NCBI GenBank assembly: GCA_002365855.1
Contig: DFAP01000041.1
Span: 933-21,411 of the forward strand
Source of the DNA: Pelotomaculum sp. UBA3103
GTDB lineage: Bacteria > Bacillota > Desulfotomaculia > Desulfotomaculales > Pelotomaculaceae
Reading direction: 5' to 3'
Length of the DNA stretch: 20,479 nt
Made by a program: the position numbers and the translations under genes. The notes beneath the pieces were generated by a model that was given only the letters and a program-made list of their open reading frames with translations, was not told the DNA's origin and did not search any database. Numbering within the stretch: position 1 is the stretch's first letter; each line of letters opens with the position of its first letter. This document shows positions 14,294 through 20,479 of this stretch, one piece after another.

Positions 14294-15622
14294 ATGAACA
14301 TGAAAACTAAGGTACCCGGGCCGAAGTCGACTGAATTGCTGGAATTAAGGAAAGAACATGTGCCCAAGGGTATATCTTACGCCACATCTATTTTTGTAGA
14401 TGAAGCCAGAGGAGCGGAAATAATTGATGTGGACGGCAATAAGTTTATTGACCTTGCCGGGGGCATTGGTGTTGTAAATGTCGGCCACAGGCACGAACAA
14501 GTGGTGAAAGCTGCAAAAGAGCAAATAGACAAGTATATACATACCAGTTTTAACGTGGCTATGTACGAGCCCTATGTCCGGCTTGCTGAAAAACTGAATA
14601 CGATAACACCCGGTTCCTTCCGCAAAAAGACCATGCTGGCCAACAGCGGCGCCGAGGCGGTGGAAAACGCCGTTAAAATTGCCAGGAAGTATACTAAAAG
14701 GCCGGGGGTAATCGCGCTGGAATGCGCTTTCCATGGACGGACCCTTTTGGCCATGAGCCTGACCAGTAAGGTAAGGCCTTACAAGTACGGTTTTGGACCT
14801 TTAGCTCAGGAGGTTTATAAAATACCTTCAGCTTATTGTTACCGCTGCTATTACGGATTGTGCTACCCTGCCTGTGAAATGCAGTGTGCCAAACAATTGG
14901 AAAGGTTCTTTATTACCGAATCCCCGGCGGATAACATTGCCGCCCTCATCGTTGAAGTTGTACAGGGCGAGGGAGGGTTTATTGTGCCTCCTCCGGAGTT
15001 TCTGCCAGGTTTACAGGAAATCTGTAATAAATATGGCATATTGTTCATTGCAGATGAAATTCAAACAGGGTTCGGACGGACCGGGAAAATGTTTGCCTGT
15101 GAACACTTTGGTCTTGAACCCGACATCATCACTACAGCCAAGTCCCTGGCCGCCGGTTTTGTCTTGAGCGCGGTTACCGGCCGGACGGAAATTATGGATT
15201 CCCCCGACCCGGGCGAGATAGGTGGAACTTACGGTGGCAACCCGGTCTCCTGCGCTGCCGCGCTGCAGGTAATAGAAATCATGCGGGAGGAAGGTCTGCC
15301 CGACAGAGCTAACCGGGTGGGTGCCCTGATGAAAGACAAACTGGAGGAATTACAAGAAAAATACCCCGTAATTGGCGACGTACGGGGTCTGGGCGCAATG
15401 GTGGCCATAGAACTGGTTAAGGATCCCAAGACCAAAGAGCCAGCCAGAGAATTAACCAGTCAGGTAGCTGGTGAGTGTTATAAGCGCGGCCTGCTTTTCC
15501 TGACAGCGGGAATATACAGCAATGTGATCCGCTTCCTTGCGCCTCTCGTTATTAATGAGGAACAGATTAATGATGCCATGTTAATCCTGGAAGAAGCCTT
15601 TAAAGAAGCATGCGGGGAATAG
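14294..15622 (+). CDS. gabT: Class III aminotransferase, 4-aminobutyrate transaminase type
   Basis: The 442-residue PLP enzyme moves the amino group of an omega-amino acid (GABA type) to 2-oxoglutarate or pyruvate, producing a semialdehyde. Signatures are NSGAEAVENAVKIAR (117-131), FHGRT (146-150), the PLP-contacting Asp254 in FIADEIQTGFGRTG, and the Schiff-base Lys283 in TTAKSLAAGF. The Cys-rich segment at about 182-198 (CYRCYYGLCYPACEMQC) occurs in related bacterial enzymes. The start is ATG 14294 with GGGAGGT 7 nt upstream. The stop is a tandem TAG TAA. It is driven by its own sigma-54 promoter, divergent from AOR and the PxpABC-like genes, so the natural reading is lactam to omega-amino acid to semialdehyde to acid. 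The exact chain length is not determined; 5-aminovalerate or 6-aminohexanoate are possible. Confidence 0.88.
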   Translation: MNMKTKVPGPKSTELLELRKEHVPKGISYATSIFVDEARGAEIIDVDGNKFIDLAGGIGVVNVGHRHEQVVKAAKEQIDKYIHTSFNVAMYEPYVRLAEKLNTITPGSFRKKTMLANSGAEAVENAVKIARKYTKRPGVIALECAFHGRTLLAMSLTSKVRPYKYGFGPLAQEVYKIPSAYCYRCYYGLCYPACEMQCAKQLERFFITESPADNIAALIVEVVQGEGGFIVPPPEFLPGLQEICNKYGILFIADEIQTGFGRTGKMFACEHFGLEPDIITTAKSLAAGFVLSAVTGRTEIMDSPDPGEIGGTYGGNPVSCAAALQVIEIMREEGLPDRANRVGALMKDKLEELQEKYPVIGDVRGLGAMVAIELVKDPKTKEPARELTSQVAGECYKRGLLFLTAGIYSNVIRFLAPLVINEEQINDAMLILEEAFKEACGE

Positions 15623-15655
15623 TAATACAATTCAATTTTAATATACCGCTTGTTG

Positions 15656-15704
15656 TATAGGGGGTGTCAGGGGTGGGTGTTAATAACCCCTTGCATCCCC
15701 TATA
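15656..15704. terminator. Long stem-loop after the aminotransferase
   Basis: TATAGGGG (15656-15663) pairs with CCCCTATA (15697-15704), and inside it AGGGGT pairs with ACCCCT, giving a nearly continuous long hairpin 34 nt after the stop. It has no T-run, so it is a poor intrinsic terminator by itself but may stabilise or end the mRNA. Confidence 0.4.
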
Positions 15705-15802
15705 ACCTTGTTACTGATTATTATACTTGAAATATATTGTCAAAACCTATATCCTTATAACAAAGATAAGAAATTGTCGACTTGTGAAAATTGAATATTT
15801 GT

Positions 15803-15888
15803 GGAGGGGGGAGCTGAAATATTCGGCTGAGAAAGAGCTTTATGTTCTGACCCGCTAACCTGATCTGGGTAATGCCAGCGTAGGGACG
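15803..15888 (+). promoter_or_regulatory. TPP (thiamine pyrophosphate) riboswitch aptamer
   Basis: The THI-element landmarks are in order: a GGGGG segment, GGCTGAGA (15825-15832), CTGACCC (about 15847-15853), AACCTGATCTGGGTAATGCC (15857-15876) and AGCGTAGGGA (15877-15886). The following genes all concern thiamine or its precursors. High TPP would switch the operon off through the terminator at 15918-15953. Confidence 0.95.
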
Positions 15889-15917
15889 CTTATTACACAT
15901 TAAAGCACTCTTTTTAA

Positions 15918-15953
15918 GCCCTTTACCCGCAGGTAACGGGCCATTCGTTTTTT
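15918..15953 (+). terminator. Riboswitch-controlled intrinsic terminator
   Basis: GCCCTTTACC (15918-15927) and GGTAACGGGC (15932-15941) form a 10-bp stem with one mismatch and a 4-nt loop, followed by a run of six T's at 15948-15953. It lies just before the first gene of the thiamine operon, so control is probably at transcription termination. Confidence 0.85.
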
Positions 15954-15972
15954 ATGCGAGGTGATAGATGAT

Positions 15973-16257
15973 TTGACTTGTAATGTAAGCCTGCAGGTGA
16001 TCCCCAACGTTTCTGAAAAAGATTTGTACCCGGTGGTGGACAGGGTTATCGAATTGATCAGGGAATCCGGCGTGAAACATGTTGTCGGGCCAATGGAAAC
16101 CACCATGGAAGGCGAGTTGCATAATTTATTGGGAATCGTTGAAAAAGCTCAGGAAATCTGTATTAAGAACGGAGCGACCAGGATTTTGTCGGTCGTTAAG
16201 ATCGATTACAAGGCAGGCGGTGTGACCATCGATGAAAAAATTGAAAAATACCGTTAA
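15973..16257 (+). CDS. Thiamine-binding (MTH1187/YkoF-type) protein
   Basis: This 94-residue cytoplasmic protein belongs to the small ferredoxin-like-fold Thiamine_BP/MTH1187 family. It has CNVSLQVIPNV at the start, DRVIELIRESGVKHVVGPMETTMEG in the middle and NGATRILSVVKIDYK near the end. Family members bind thiamine or its pyrimidine and often accompany ThiXYZ-type transporters. The start is taken as TTG 15973, since GAGGTGA (15958-15964) lies just upstream and would overlap GTG 15961. It is first in the TPP-riboswitch operon, and its last 26 bases overlap the permease gene, implying translational coupling. Confidence 0.85.
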   Translation: MTCNVSLQVIPNVSEKDLYPVVDRVIELIRESGVKHVVGPMETTMEGELHNLLGIVEKAQEICIKNGATRILSVVKIDYKAGGVTIDEKIEKYR

Positions 16258-17002
16258 CATCGTTATTCCCCTTGCCTTTGTGACACTTCTGTTAACTGGG
16301 TGGGAGGTTATGGTCAGGTGTAAGTCCGTGCCGGAGTGGATCCTGCCCGGACCTGTCCGGATTGCACGAACGTTTGCCGACAATGCACCCGTAATAGCAA
16401 AACACTCACAAAGCACCCTCCTCGAATGTCTGGCCGGTTTTGGCATTGCCATTGTTTTTTCCTTTGTCATTGCTTTTTTAATGGACGAGATCGAGTTGAT
16501 CAAAAGAGCTCTGTATCCTTTGATTGTCGCCTCACAGACCGTGCCAATCGTCTCTGTGGCCCCTCTTTTTATTATCTGGTTTGGCTACGGGCTCATGCCA
16601 AAAATTATCGTAGTCGTTCTGGTGTGCTTCTTCCCCATAGCAATCAGCCTTATGGGCGGTTTAGCGGCAGTGGACAGGGAATATTTGGAACTTTTCAGGT
16701 CCATGAAAGCCTCAAGACTGGATATCTTCCGCATGGTCAAGCTGCCCCTGGCGATGCCGTCTTTCTTTTCCGGGCTGAGAATATCAGCCGCCTACAGCGT
16801 TATGGGCGCGGTCATAGGAGAATGGCTGGGGGCGAAGCAGGGCCTCGGCCTGTATATGACGCTATCCCAGCGATCGTTTCAGGTGGATCGTGTTTTTGCG
16901 GCCATCCTCGCAGTCACGGCCTTGAGCGCCGCGCTTTTTGTTCTGGTGGTGCTCGCTGAAAGGCTGGTAATCCCGTGGAACCGGTTAAAGCAGGACAGGT
17001 AA
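16232..17002 (+). CDS. thiX: ABC transporter permease for a thiamine precursor (ThiX-like)
   Basis: The 256-residue integral membrane protein has about six membrane segments and the binding-protein-dependent transport inner-membrane signature (the EAA-like loop, EYLELFRSMKASRLDIFRMVKLP split as EYLELFRSMKASRLD and IFRMVKLPLAMPSFFSGL). It is closest in layout to the TauC/SsuC/ThiX group: WILPGPVRI near the N-terminus and GAVIGEWLGAKQGLG in the second half. With the neighbouring binding protein and ATPase it forms an importer, probably for hydroxymethylpyrimidine or a related pyrimidine, under TPP control. The substrate is inferred from the riboswitch and from the family. Confidence 0.88.
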   Translation: MKKLKNTVNIVIPLAFVTLLLTGWEVMVRCKSVPEWILPGPVRIARTFADNAPVIAKHSQSTLLECLAGFGIAIVFSFVIAFLMDEIELIKRALYPLIVASQTVPIVSVAPLFIIWFGYGLMPKIIVVVLVCFFPIAISLMGGLAAVDREYLELFRSMKASRLDIFRMVKLPLAMPSFFSGLRISAAYSVMGAVIGEWLGAKQGLGLYMTLSQRSFQVDRVFAAILAVTALSAALFVLVVLAERLVIPWNRLKQDR

Positions 17003-17012
17003 ACAAGAACCG

Positions 17013-17030
17013 GGGACGGCCTTTCGTCCC
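17013..17030 (+). repeat. GC-rich hairpin between permease and binding-protein genes
   Basis: GGGACG (17013-17018) pairs with CGTCCC (17025-17030) around a 6-nt loop. No T-run follows. It may protect the downstream mRNA of the binding protein, which is usually needed in excess, or be a fragment of a dispersed GGGGACGG-type repeat. Confidence 0.35.
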
Positions 17031-17073
17031 ATAATCAATAAAAAAATATTATACATACAAAGGAGATAACTGA

Positions 17074-18069
17074 ATGAAAAGAAACCTTATTATTATAGCG
17101 GTAATATCGTCTCTTTTACTGCTCTTGACGGGATGTGGCGCACCTAAAGATTCAGGGCAAAAGCCCCTGCAGAAAGTTAAGGTCTTTCTGGACTGGACTC
17201 CCAATACCAACCATACCGGGGTTTACGTTGCACAGCAGCGTGGCTATTACCAGGAACAGGGCCTGGACGTAGAGATCCTGCTGCCCGGCGAGGCAGGGGT
17301 AGCCCAGCTTATAGCAGCAGGTCAGGGGGAATTTGGTTTCAGCTACCAGGAAGAGGTTACCATAGCCCGGACCAAAGATGTACCGGTAAAGGCCCTGGCA
17401 GCAGTGATCCAGCACAACACCTCCGGTTTCGCGTCTCCAGTTGAGAAGGGCATCAAAAGTCCGAATGACTTTGAAGGTAAAAAGTATGGGGGCTGGGGCT
17501 CCCCCGCTGAAGAAGCGATGATCAAGGCCCTGATGAATCAGGAAAATGCCGATTTTAATAAGGTGGAAATGGTCAACATCGGTACAGCGGACTTCTTTAC
17601 CAGTACTCAGAGGGACGTTGATTTTGAGTGGATCTTCTGGGGCTGGGCAGGCATCGAGTCTGAACTCAGGGGTGTTCCCCTCAATTATATCCAACTGATT
17701 GATTACAATGAAGTGCTTGATTTCTACACGCCTGTATTAATCTCCAGTGAAAAGATGATCAGCAGCGACCCCGGGACGGTATCCAGGTTTATGAAGGCTA
17801 CGGCAAAGGGATATGTGGATTGCATCCGTGAACCCCAGGAGTCGGCTCAAATACTGCTGGACAGTGTTCCCGAACTGAACAGGGACCTGGTGATAAACAG
17901 TCATAAGTACCTGGCTGATGAATACCAGGCAGATGCACCTGTTTGGGGCCAAATGTCGGAGGACAGGTGGAAAAAGTACGCTGAATGGATGTTTTCCCAG
18001 GGACTCATTGAGAAGCCACTTGACTACCAGCAGGCGTTTACAAATGAATTTTTGCCCAAGGAGCAATAG
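17074..18069 (+). CDS. thiY: NMT1/THI5-like substrate-binding lipoprotein (ThiY-like)
   Basis: The 331-residue protein has a signal peptide and lipobox LLTGC (Cys at 21), so it is tethered outside the membrane as the receptor of the ABC importer. The mature part carries the THI5/NMT1 family start DWTPNTNHTGVYVAQQRGYY, an LPGEAGVAQLIAAGQGEFGF segment (split here by family motif LPGEAG and AQLIAAGQGEFGF), and a Trp/Asp-rich ligand pocket (FEWIFWGWAG). It lacks the eukaryotic THI5 CCCFC motif, as expected for a binding protein rather than a synthase. The likely ligand is a pyrimidine thiamine precursor. The start is ATG 17074 with AAAGGAG upstream. Stop is TAG. Confidence 0.9.
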   Translation: MKRNLIIIAVISSLLLLLTGCGAPKDSGQKPLQKVKVFLDWTPNTNHTGVYVAQQRGYYQEQGLDVEILLPGEAGVAQLIAAGQGEFGFSYQEEVTIARTKDVPVKALAAVIQHNTSGFASPVEKGIKSPNDFEGKKYGGWGSPAEEAMIKALMNQENADFNKVEMVNIGTADFFTSTQRDVDFEWIFWGWAGIESELRGVPLNYIQLIDYNEVLDFYTPVLISSEKMISSDPGTVSRFMKATAKGYVDCIREPQESAQILLDSVPELNRDLVINSHKYLADEYQADAPVWGQMSEDRWKKYAEWMFSQGLIEKPLDYQQAFTNEFLPKEQ

Positions 18070-18072
18070 AAT

Positions 18073-18813
18073 TTGCCAGAGATAGTTATACAGGAAATAA
18101 GTAAAACTTTAGGCGGTCTGTTGACCCTGGGGGAAATTAACATGAAGGCGGCAGATTCTGCGTTTGTCGGAATCCTGGGGCCAAGCGGCTGCGGCAAAAG
18201 CACGCTGTTTAATATTATCTCGGGGTTGATGCGTCCGGATAGCGGCCATGTTTTTATTGATAAACAGGATGTCACCGGACGAACCGGGCGGGTAAGCTAC
18301 ATGCGCCAGAAGGACCTGCTGCTTCCTTCCCTGAACATCCTTGAAAACGCCAGCATACCGCTGATTTTAAAAGGTCATCCTAAAAAAAAGGCCCATGCGG
18401 AAGCGGAAAAACATTTGAGCCAGTTCGGCCTGGAAGGTTTTCAAAGGTACTATCCCAGCCAGCTGTCCGGCGGCATGAGGCAGAGAGCCGCAATGCTCAG
18501 GACTTACCTTTTCTCCAGTGATATTTTACTTCTGGATGAGCCTTTCGCGTCACTTGACGCTATTACCAAAAGAAAAATGCAGACGTGGCTGATAGGTGTT
18601 TTCAACCAAATACGCCCGACTGTGATGTTTATTACTCATGATGTGGACGAGGCTCTGTACCTGTGCGACAAGGTTTACGTGCTGTCGGAATGTCCGACTG
18701 TCGTCAAGATGGAAATCAAAGTTCCGTTCAGTCGCCCCCAGCACGGCCGCACTATCACCGACCCGGGATACAGCAAGATGCGCGATACAATAATGGAAGC
18801 GCTGGAATTATAA
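18073..18813 (+). CDS. thiZ: ABC transporter ATP-binding protein (ThiZ-like)
   Basis: The 246-residue ATPase powers the importer formed by the two preceding genes. It has Walker A GPSGCGKST (34-42), Q-loop SYMRQKDLLLP (Gln at about 79), signature LSGGMRQR, Walker B LLLDEP and the switch histidine in FITHD. The arrangement is that of the SsuB/TauB/ThiZ group. It starts at TTG 18073, three bases after the binding-protein stop, with AAGGAG (18059-18064) inside the end of that gene, so translation is coupled. Confidence 0.9.
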   Translation: MPEIVIQEISKTLGGLLTLGEINMKAADSAFVGILGPSGCGKSTLFNIISGLMRPDSGHVFIDKQDVTGRTGRVSYMRQKDLLLPSLNILENASIPLILKGHPKKKAHAEAEKHLSQFGLEGFQRYYPSQLSGGMRQRAAMLRTYLFSSDILLLDEPFASLDAITKRKMQTWLIGVFNQIRPTVMFITHDVDEALYLCDKVYVLSECPTVVKMEIKVPFSRPQHGRTITDPGYSKMRDTIMEALEL

Positions 18814-18841
18814 AACGTGTTTGCCGGAGGTCTCAAGCAAA

Positions 18842-19486
18842 ATGAGGTTCTTAGTTATCACCAACGGAGAGTACGGTGACCTGAACTGGTACAGGGATAA
18901 ATCCGGAAATTTTGATAAAATAATCTGTGTTGACGGCGGGACCAGACGGGCAAGGGAACTGTGCATCGTACCCGACTGGGTAGTCGGAGATATGGACTCG
19001 ATCAGCAAAGGCGACCGGAAGTTCATGGAACAGGCAGGGGTATGCTTCGAGGTCTACCCGGCTGAAAAAGACTATACCGACACGCAGCTTGCCCTGGAAC
19101 TTGCAGAAAAACAGGGAAGCAAGGAAATCGTGGTGTGGGGCGGGACCGGGTCAAGGCTGGACCATAACCTTTCCAACATTTTTAGTGCAGCTTCATTCTT
19201 AACCCGCGGTATCAACATTGTTTTTGAATCTCGAGACTTAATGGTTTATCTTATGAAAGACCGCCTGGTCCTGCCCGGCAGTCCGGGAGACACGGTTTCC
19301 CTGATTGCGCTGGGCGCTAAAGCTGAAGGTGTTTACCTGCAGGGGTTCAAGTACCCGCTGAACGGAGTCACGCTGGAGGGGAAATGGCAGTGGGCGGTCT
19401 CAAATGTAATTATGGAATCTAATCCAGTCGTGACGGTGAACTCCGGAATTCTGGCTGTATTGCACTATCAAACCCCGCTCCCCTAG
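18842..19486 (+). CDS. thiN: Thiamine diphosphokinase
   Basis: This 214-residue enzyme transfers pyrophosphate from ATP to thiamine, giving TPP, the ligand of the riboswitch that heads the operon. Family motifs are CVDGGTRRARE, VVGDMDSIS, EKDYTDTQLALELA and WGGTGSRLDHNLSNI, with a C-terminal beta domain ending in a VVTVNSGILAV stretch. The start is ATG 18842 with GGAGG (18826-18830) upstream; a TTG at 18821 would place that site inside the gene. It is last in the thiamine operon and is followed by two strong hairpins. Confidence 0.92.
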   Translation: MRFLVITNGEYGDLNWYRDKSGNFDKIICVDGGTRRARELCIVPDWVVGDMDSISKGDRKFMEQAGVCFEVYPAEKDYTDTQLALELAEKQGSKEIVVWGGTGSRLDHNLSNIFSAASFLTRGINIVFESRDLMVYLMKDRLVLPGSPGDTVSLIALGAKAEGVYLQGFKYPLNGVTLEGKWQWAVSNVIMESNPVVTVNSGILAVLHYQTPLP

Positions 19487-19500
19487 TGGTTACTGTGTGA

Positions 19501-19524
19501 CGCTTCCCCGAAGCAGGGGAAGCG
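19501..19524. terminator. Strong hairpin 1 between convergent genes
   Basis: CGCTTCCCC (19501-19509) pairs perfectly with GGGGAAGCG (19516-19524) around 6 nt. There is no T-run on either side, so it may act with the next hairpin or as a blocker of degradation. Confidence 0.5.
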
Positions 19525-19533
19525 AAGGACCAT

Positions 19534-19574
19534 CCCCCTGCATCACCTGAAGATCTCCGAGGCAGGGGGAATTT
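19534..19574. terminator. Strong hairpin 2 between convergent genes
   Basis: CCCCCTGC (19534-19541) pairs perfectly with GCAGGGGG (19562-19569) around a 20-nt loop, followed by AATTTT on the plus strand. It probably ends the thiamine operon and may also end the convergent minus-strand gene that stops at 19578. Confidence 0.6.
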
Positions 19575-19577
19575 TCA

Positions 19578-20051
19578 TCAGTCAAGATCAACCGTTGTGC
19601 TGCAGCGGTTGCATCGTATTGCCCCCCTGAAAAGTTTATGACCGCACTGAGGGCACAGGTAGCGGGCTTCCTCATCCTGGATCCACTTTTCCGTGCCCAC
19701 TTTCTTCCAATATGGAATTGCTCTCAGAATAACTTTCTTTCCCACGGGAATAGGGAAATCATGGATCAGACCGCACGGAAAATCCTCACATTCATGACAG
19801 CCTGCAAAACCTTTCTCCTTTGTGCAGTCCCTGATGGAGCATTGCATACAGTGGTAGAAAGGCTTTTTCGACAGGCACCCCTCGCAATACACATCAGCGG
19901 CAGAGAGGCTGTCGCTGTTTGGGAGCCTTCTTTTGAGAAAGCTAACTAACAATCGCTTCAACTTCTTGTCGTTTTCTCTCCCTGCCAGAAGAACGGAGCA
20001 AACCCCGCAGTACAGACCGCAGGGCGCCGCATAATCAGGGTTTATGGCCAA
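19578..20051 (-). CDS. DUF3795-type cysteine-rich zinc-binding protein
   Basis: The 157-residue protein carries the DUF3795 pattern: APCGLYCGVCSV near the N-terminus, CEGC, CMQCSIRDC and GCHECEDFPC through the middle. A C-terminal zinc ribbon follows (LCPQCGH...RCNRC), with an IPVGKKVILRAIPYWKKVG linker. Thirteen or more cysteines point to metal binding, either zinc or an Fe-S cluster; no catalytic role is established for the family. The start is set at TTG 20051, 8 nt after GGGAG, because GTG 20060 overlaps that site. It lies downstream of and in the same direction as the glutaredoxin-like gene, about 150 nt away. Confidence 0.8.
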   Translation of the reverse strand: MAINPDYAAPCGLYCGVCSVLLAGRENDKKLKRLLVSFLKRRLPNSDSLSAADVYCEGCLSKKPFYHCMQCSIRDCTKEKGFAGCHECEDFPCGLIHDFPIPVGKKVILRAIPYWKKVGTEKWIQDEEARYLCPQCGHKLFRGAIRCNRCSTTVDLD

Positions 20052-20198
20052 TAAACTCACTCCCGGTGCAGCTTGGTTTACACGTGTCAGGGGTGTAAAA
20101 CCCTCTTAACAATGGCACTTTACAGTGGTTGGGTCACACACACAGACAAGTGTTTTGTGACGAGTCAAGAATTATATCCGATCAACTATCGAATCTGC
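20052..20198. other. Gap between the glutaredoxin-like and DUF3795 genes
   Basis: Beyond the SECIS-like hairpin at 20176-20194 it holds an imperfect stem, GGTTTACAC (20075-20083) against GTGTAAAACC (about 20093-20102), with no T-run. No coding frame of substance is seen. Confidence 0.4.
20176..20194 (-). promoter_or_regulatory. SECIS-like stem-loop downstream of an in-frame UGA
   Basis: On the minus strand AUUCGAU (20194-20188) pairs with AUCGGAU (20182-20176), seven pairs including one G-U, with apical loop AGUUG. The stem begins 13 nt after the UGA at 20210-20208. Bacterial SECIS elements are short hairpins at this distance with GU in the apical loop, and both conditions are met here. Confidence 0.6.
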
Positions 20199-20414
20199 TC
20201 ATACCCCTCAGGTGCCGCCATAACCGATTTTAACTTTTCCTTCCTCTACAATCACGGGTACTTTCCGGACGCCATCCGAGAGCTTAAGCATCTCCTTTAA
20301 TTTCTCGCTGTCAGATTGGACGTCGATGTATTTTGCTCTTTTCCCATAGGCCGATAAGGCCTTTTCAGTATAAGGGCAACCCTCTTTACCGTAAATGATA
20401 ATTTCCTCCGCCAT
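20199..20414 (-). CDS. Glutaredoxin-like protein, probable Uxx-star selenoprotein
   Basis: The conventional frame (20208-20414, 68 aa) is a glutaredoxin/thioredoxin-fold protein: EEIIIYGKEGCPYT with a CxxT site at 13-16, RKVPVIV containing the cis-proline, and KIGYGGT at the end. The frame then reads TGA-GGG-GTA-TGA. Reading the first TGA as selenocysteine gives a C-terminal GGT-U-G-V-stop, which is the Sec-x-x-stop tail I recall for Uxx-star (seleno)glutaredoxin-like proteins, and a SECIS-like hairpin lies 13 nt downstream. The product would be 71 residues with Sec at 69, presumably a redox protein. The start is ATG 20414 with AAGGAGGTGA upstream. If Sec is not inserted, the gene simply ends at 20208. 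Confidence 0.8.
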
Positions 20415-20479
20415 AACATGTCACCTCCTTACTTGCATGGATGGGTAAGTATATATATATCAGGACTTATGCAGTTGAT

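Overview
The window looks like a chromosomal stretch from an anaerobic, spore-forming, low-to-mid GC Gram-positive bacterium of the Desulfotomaculum/Pelotomaculum (Peptococcaceae) kind. The pointers are strong GGAGG-type ribosome binding sites with many GTG and TTG starts, lipoproteins, tandem DUF3231 (coat-associated family) genes, a tungsten-type aldehyde:ferredoxin oxidoreductase, sigma-54 regulation and a probable selenoprotein. The genus is inferred; no rRNA or tRNA gene is present.

Layout. 1-1070: a TetR regulator (minus) between copies of a REP-like palindrome and a 10-bp tandem repeat. 1070-2133: a small His-bearing membrane protein and a lipoprotein (both minus). 2468-4517: two tandem DUF3231 paralogues (plus). 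4518-4757: a hairpin and a 56-bp decayed duplicate of the membrane protein's 5' end. 4764-13656: a long minus-strand cluster read as AOR, PxpB-like, PxpC-like, PxpA-like (LamB/YcsF), biotin carrier, biotin carboxylase, a YaaH/SatP-type transporter broken by one in-frame TAG, a terminator, then a sigma-54 enhancer-binding regulator. 13657-14293: a rich divergent control region. 14294-15622: a GABA-type aminotransferase (plus). 15803-19486: a TPP riboswitch with terminator, then a plus-strand thiamine-precursor operon (thiamine-binding protein, ABC permease, substrate-binding lipoprotein, ATPase, thiamine diphosphokinase). 19487-20479: convergent hairpins, a DUF3795 zinc-ribbon protein and a small glutaredoxin-like probable selenoprotein (both minus).

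Main interpretation. The central cluster reads as a sigma-54-controlled anaerobic pathway for a lactam. A biotin-dependent, PxpABC/urea-carboxylase-like ATP-driven amide-ring opener would yield an omega-amino acid such as GABA from 2-pyrrolidinone. The class III aminotransferase would convert this to a semialdehyde, and the AOR would oxidise the semialdehyde to the dicarboxylate while reducing ferredoxin. Two consensus -24/-12 promoters point outwards, one to each arm, and three copies of an AATGCA-N4-TGCATT inverted repeat lie between them. The adjacent enhancer-binding protein is the natural candidate to bind these. The same divergent region also holds a consensus sigma-A promoter followed by a hairpin and T-run, which predicts a small RNA of about 70 nt.
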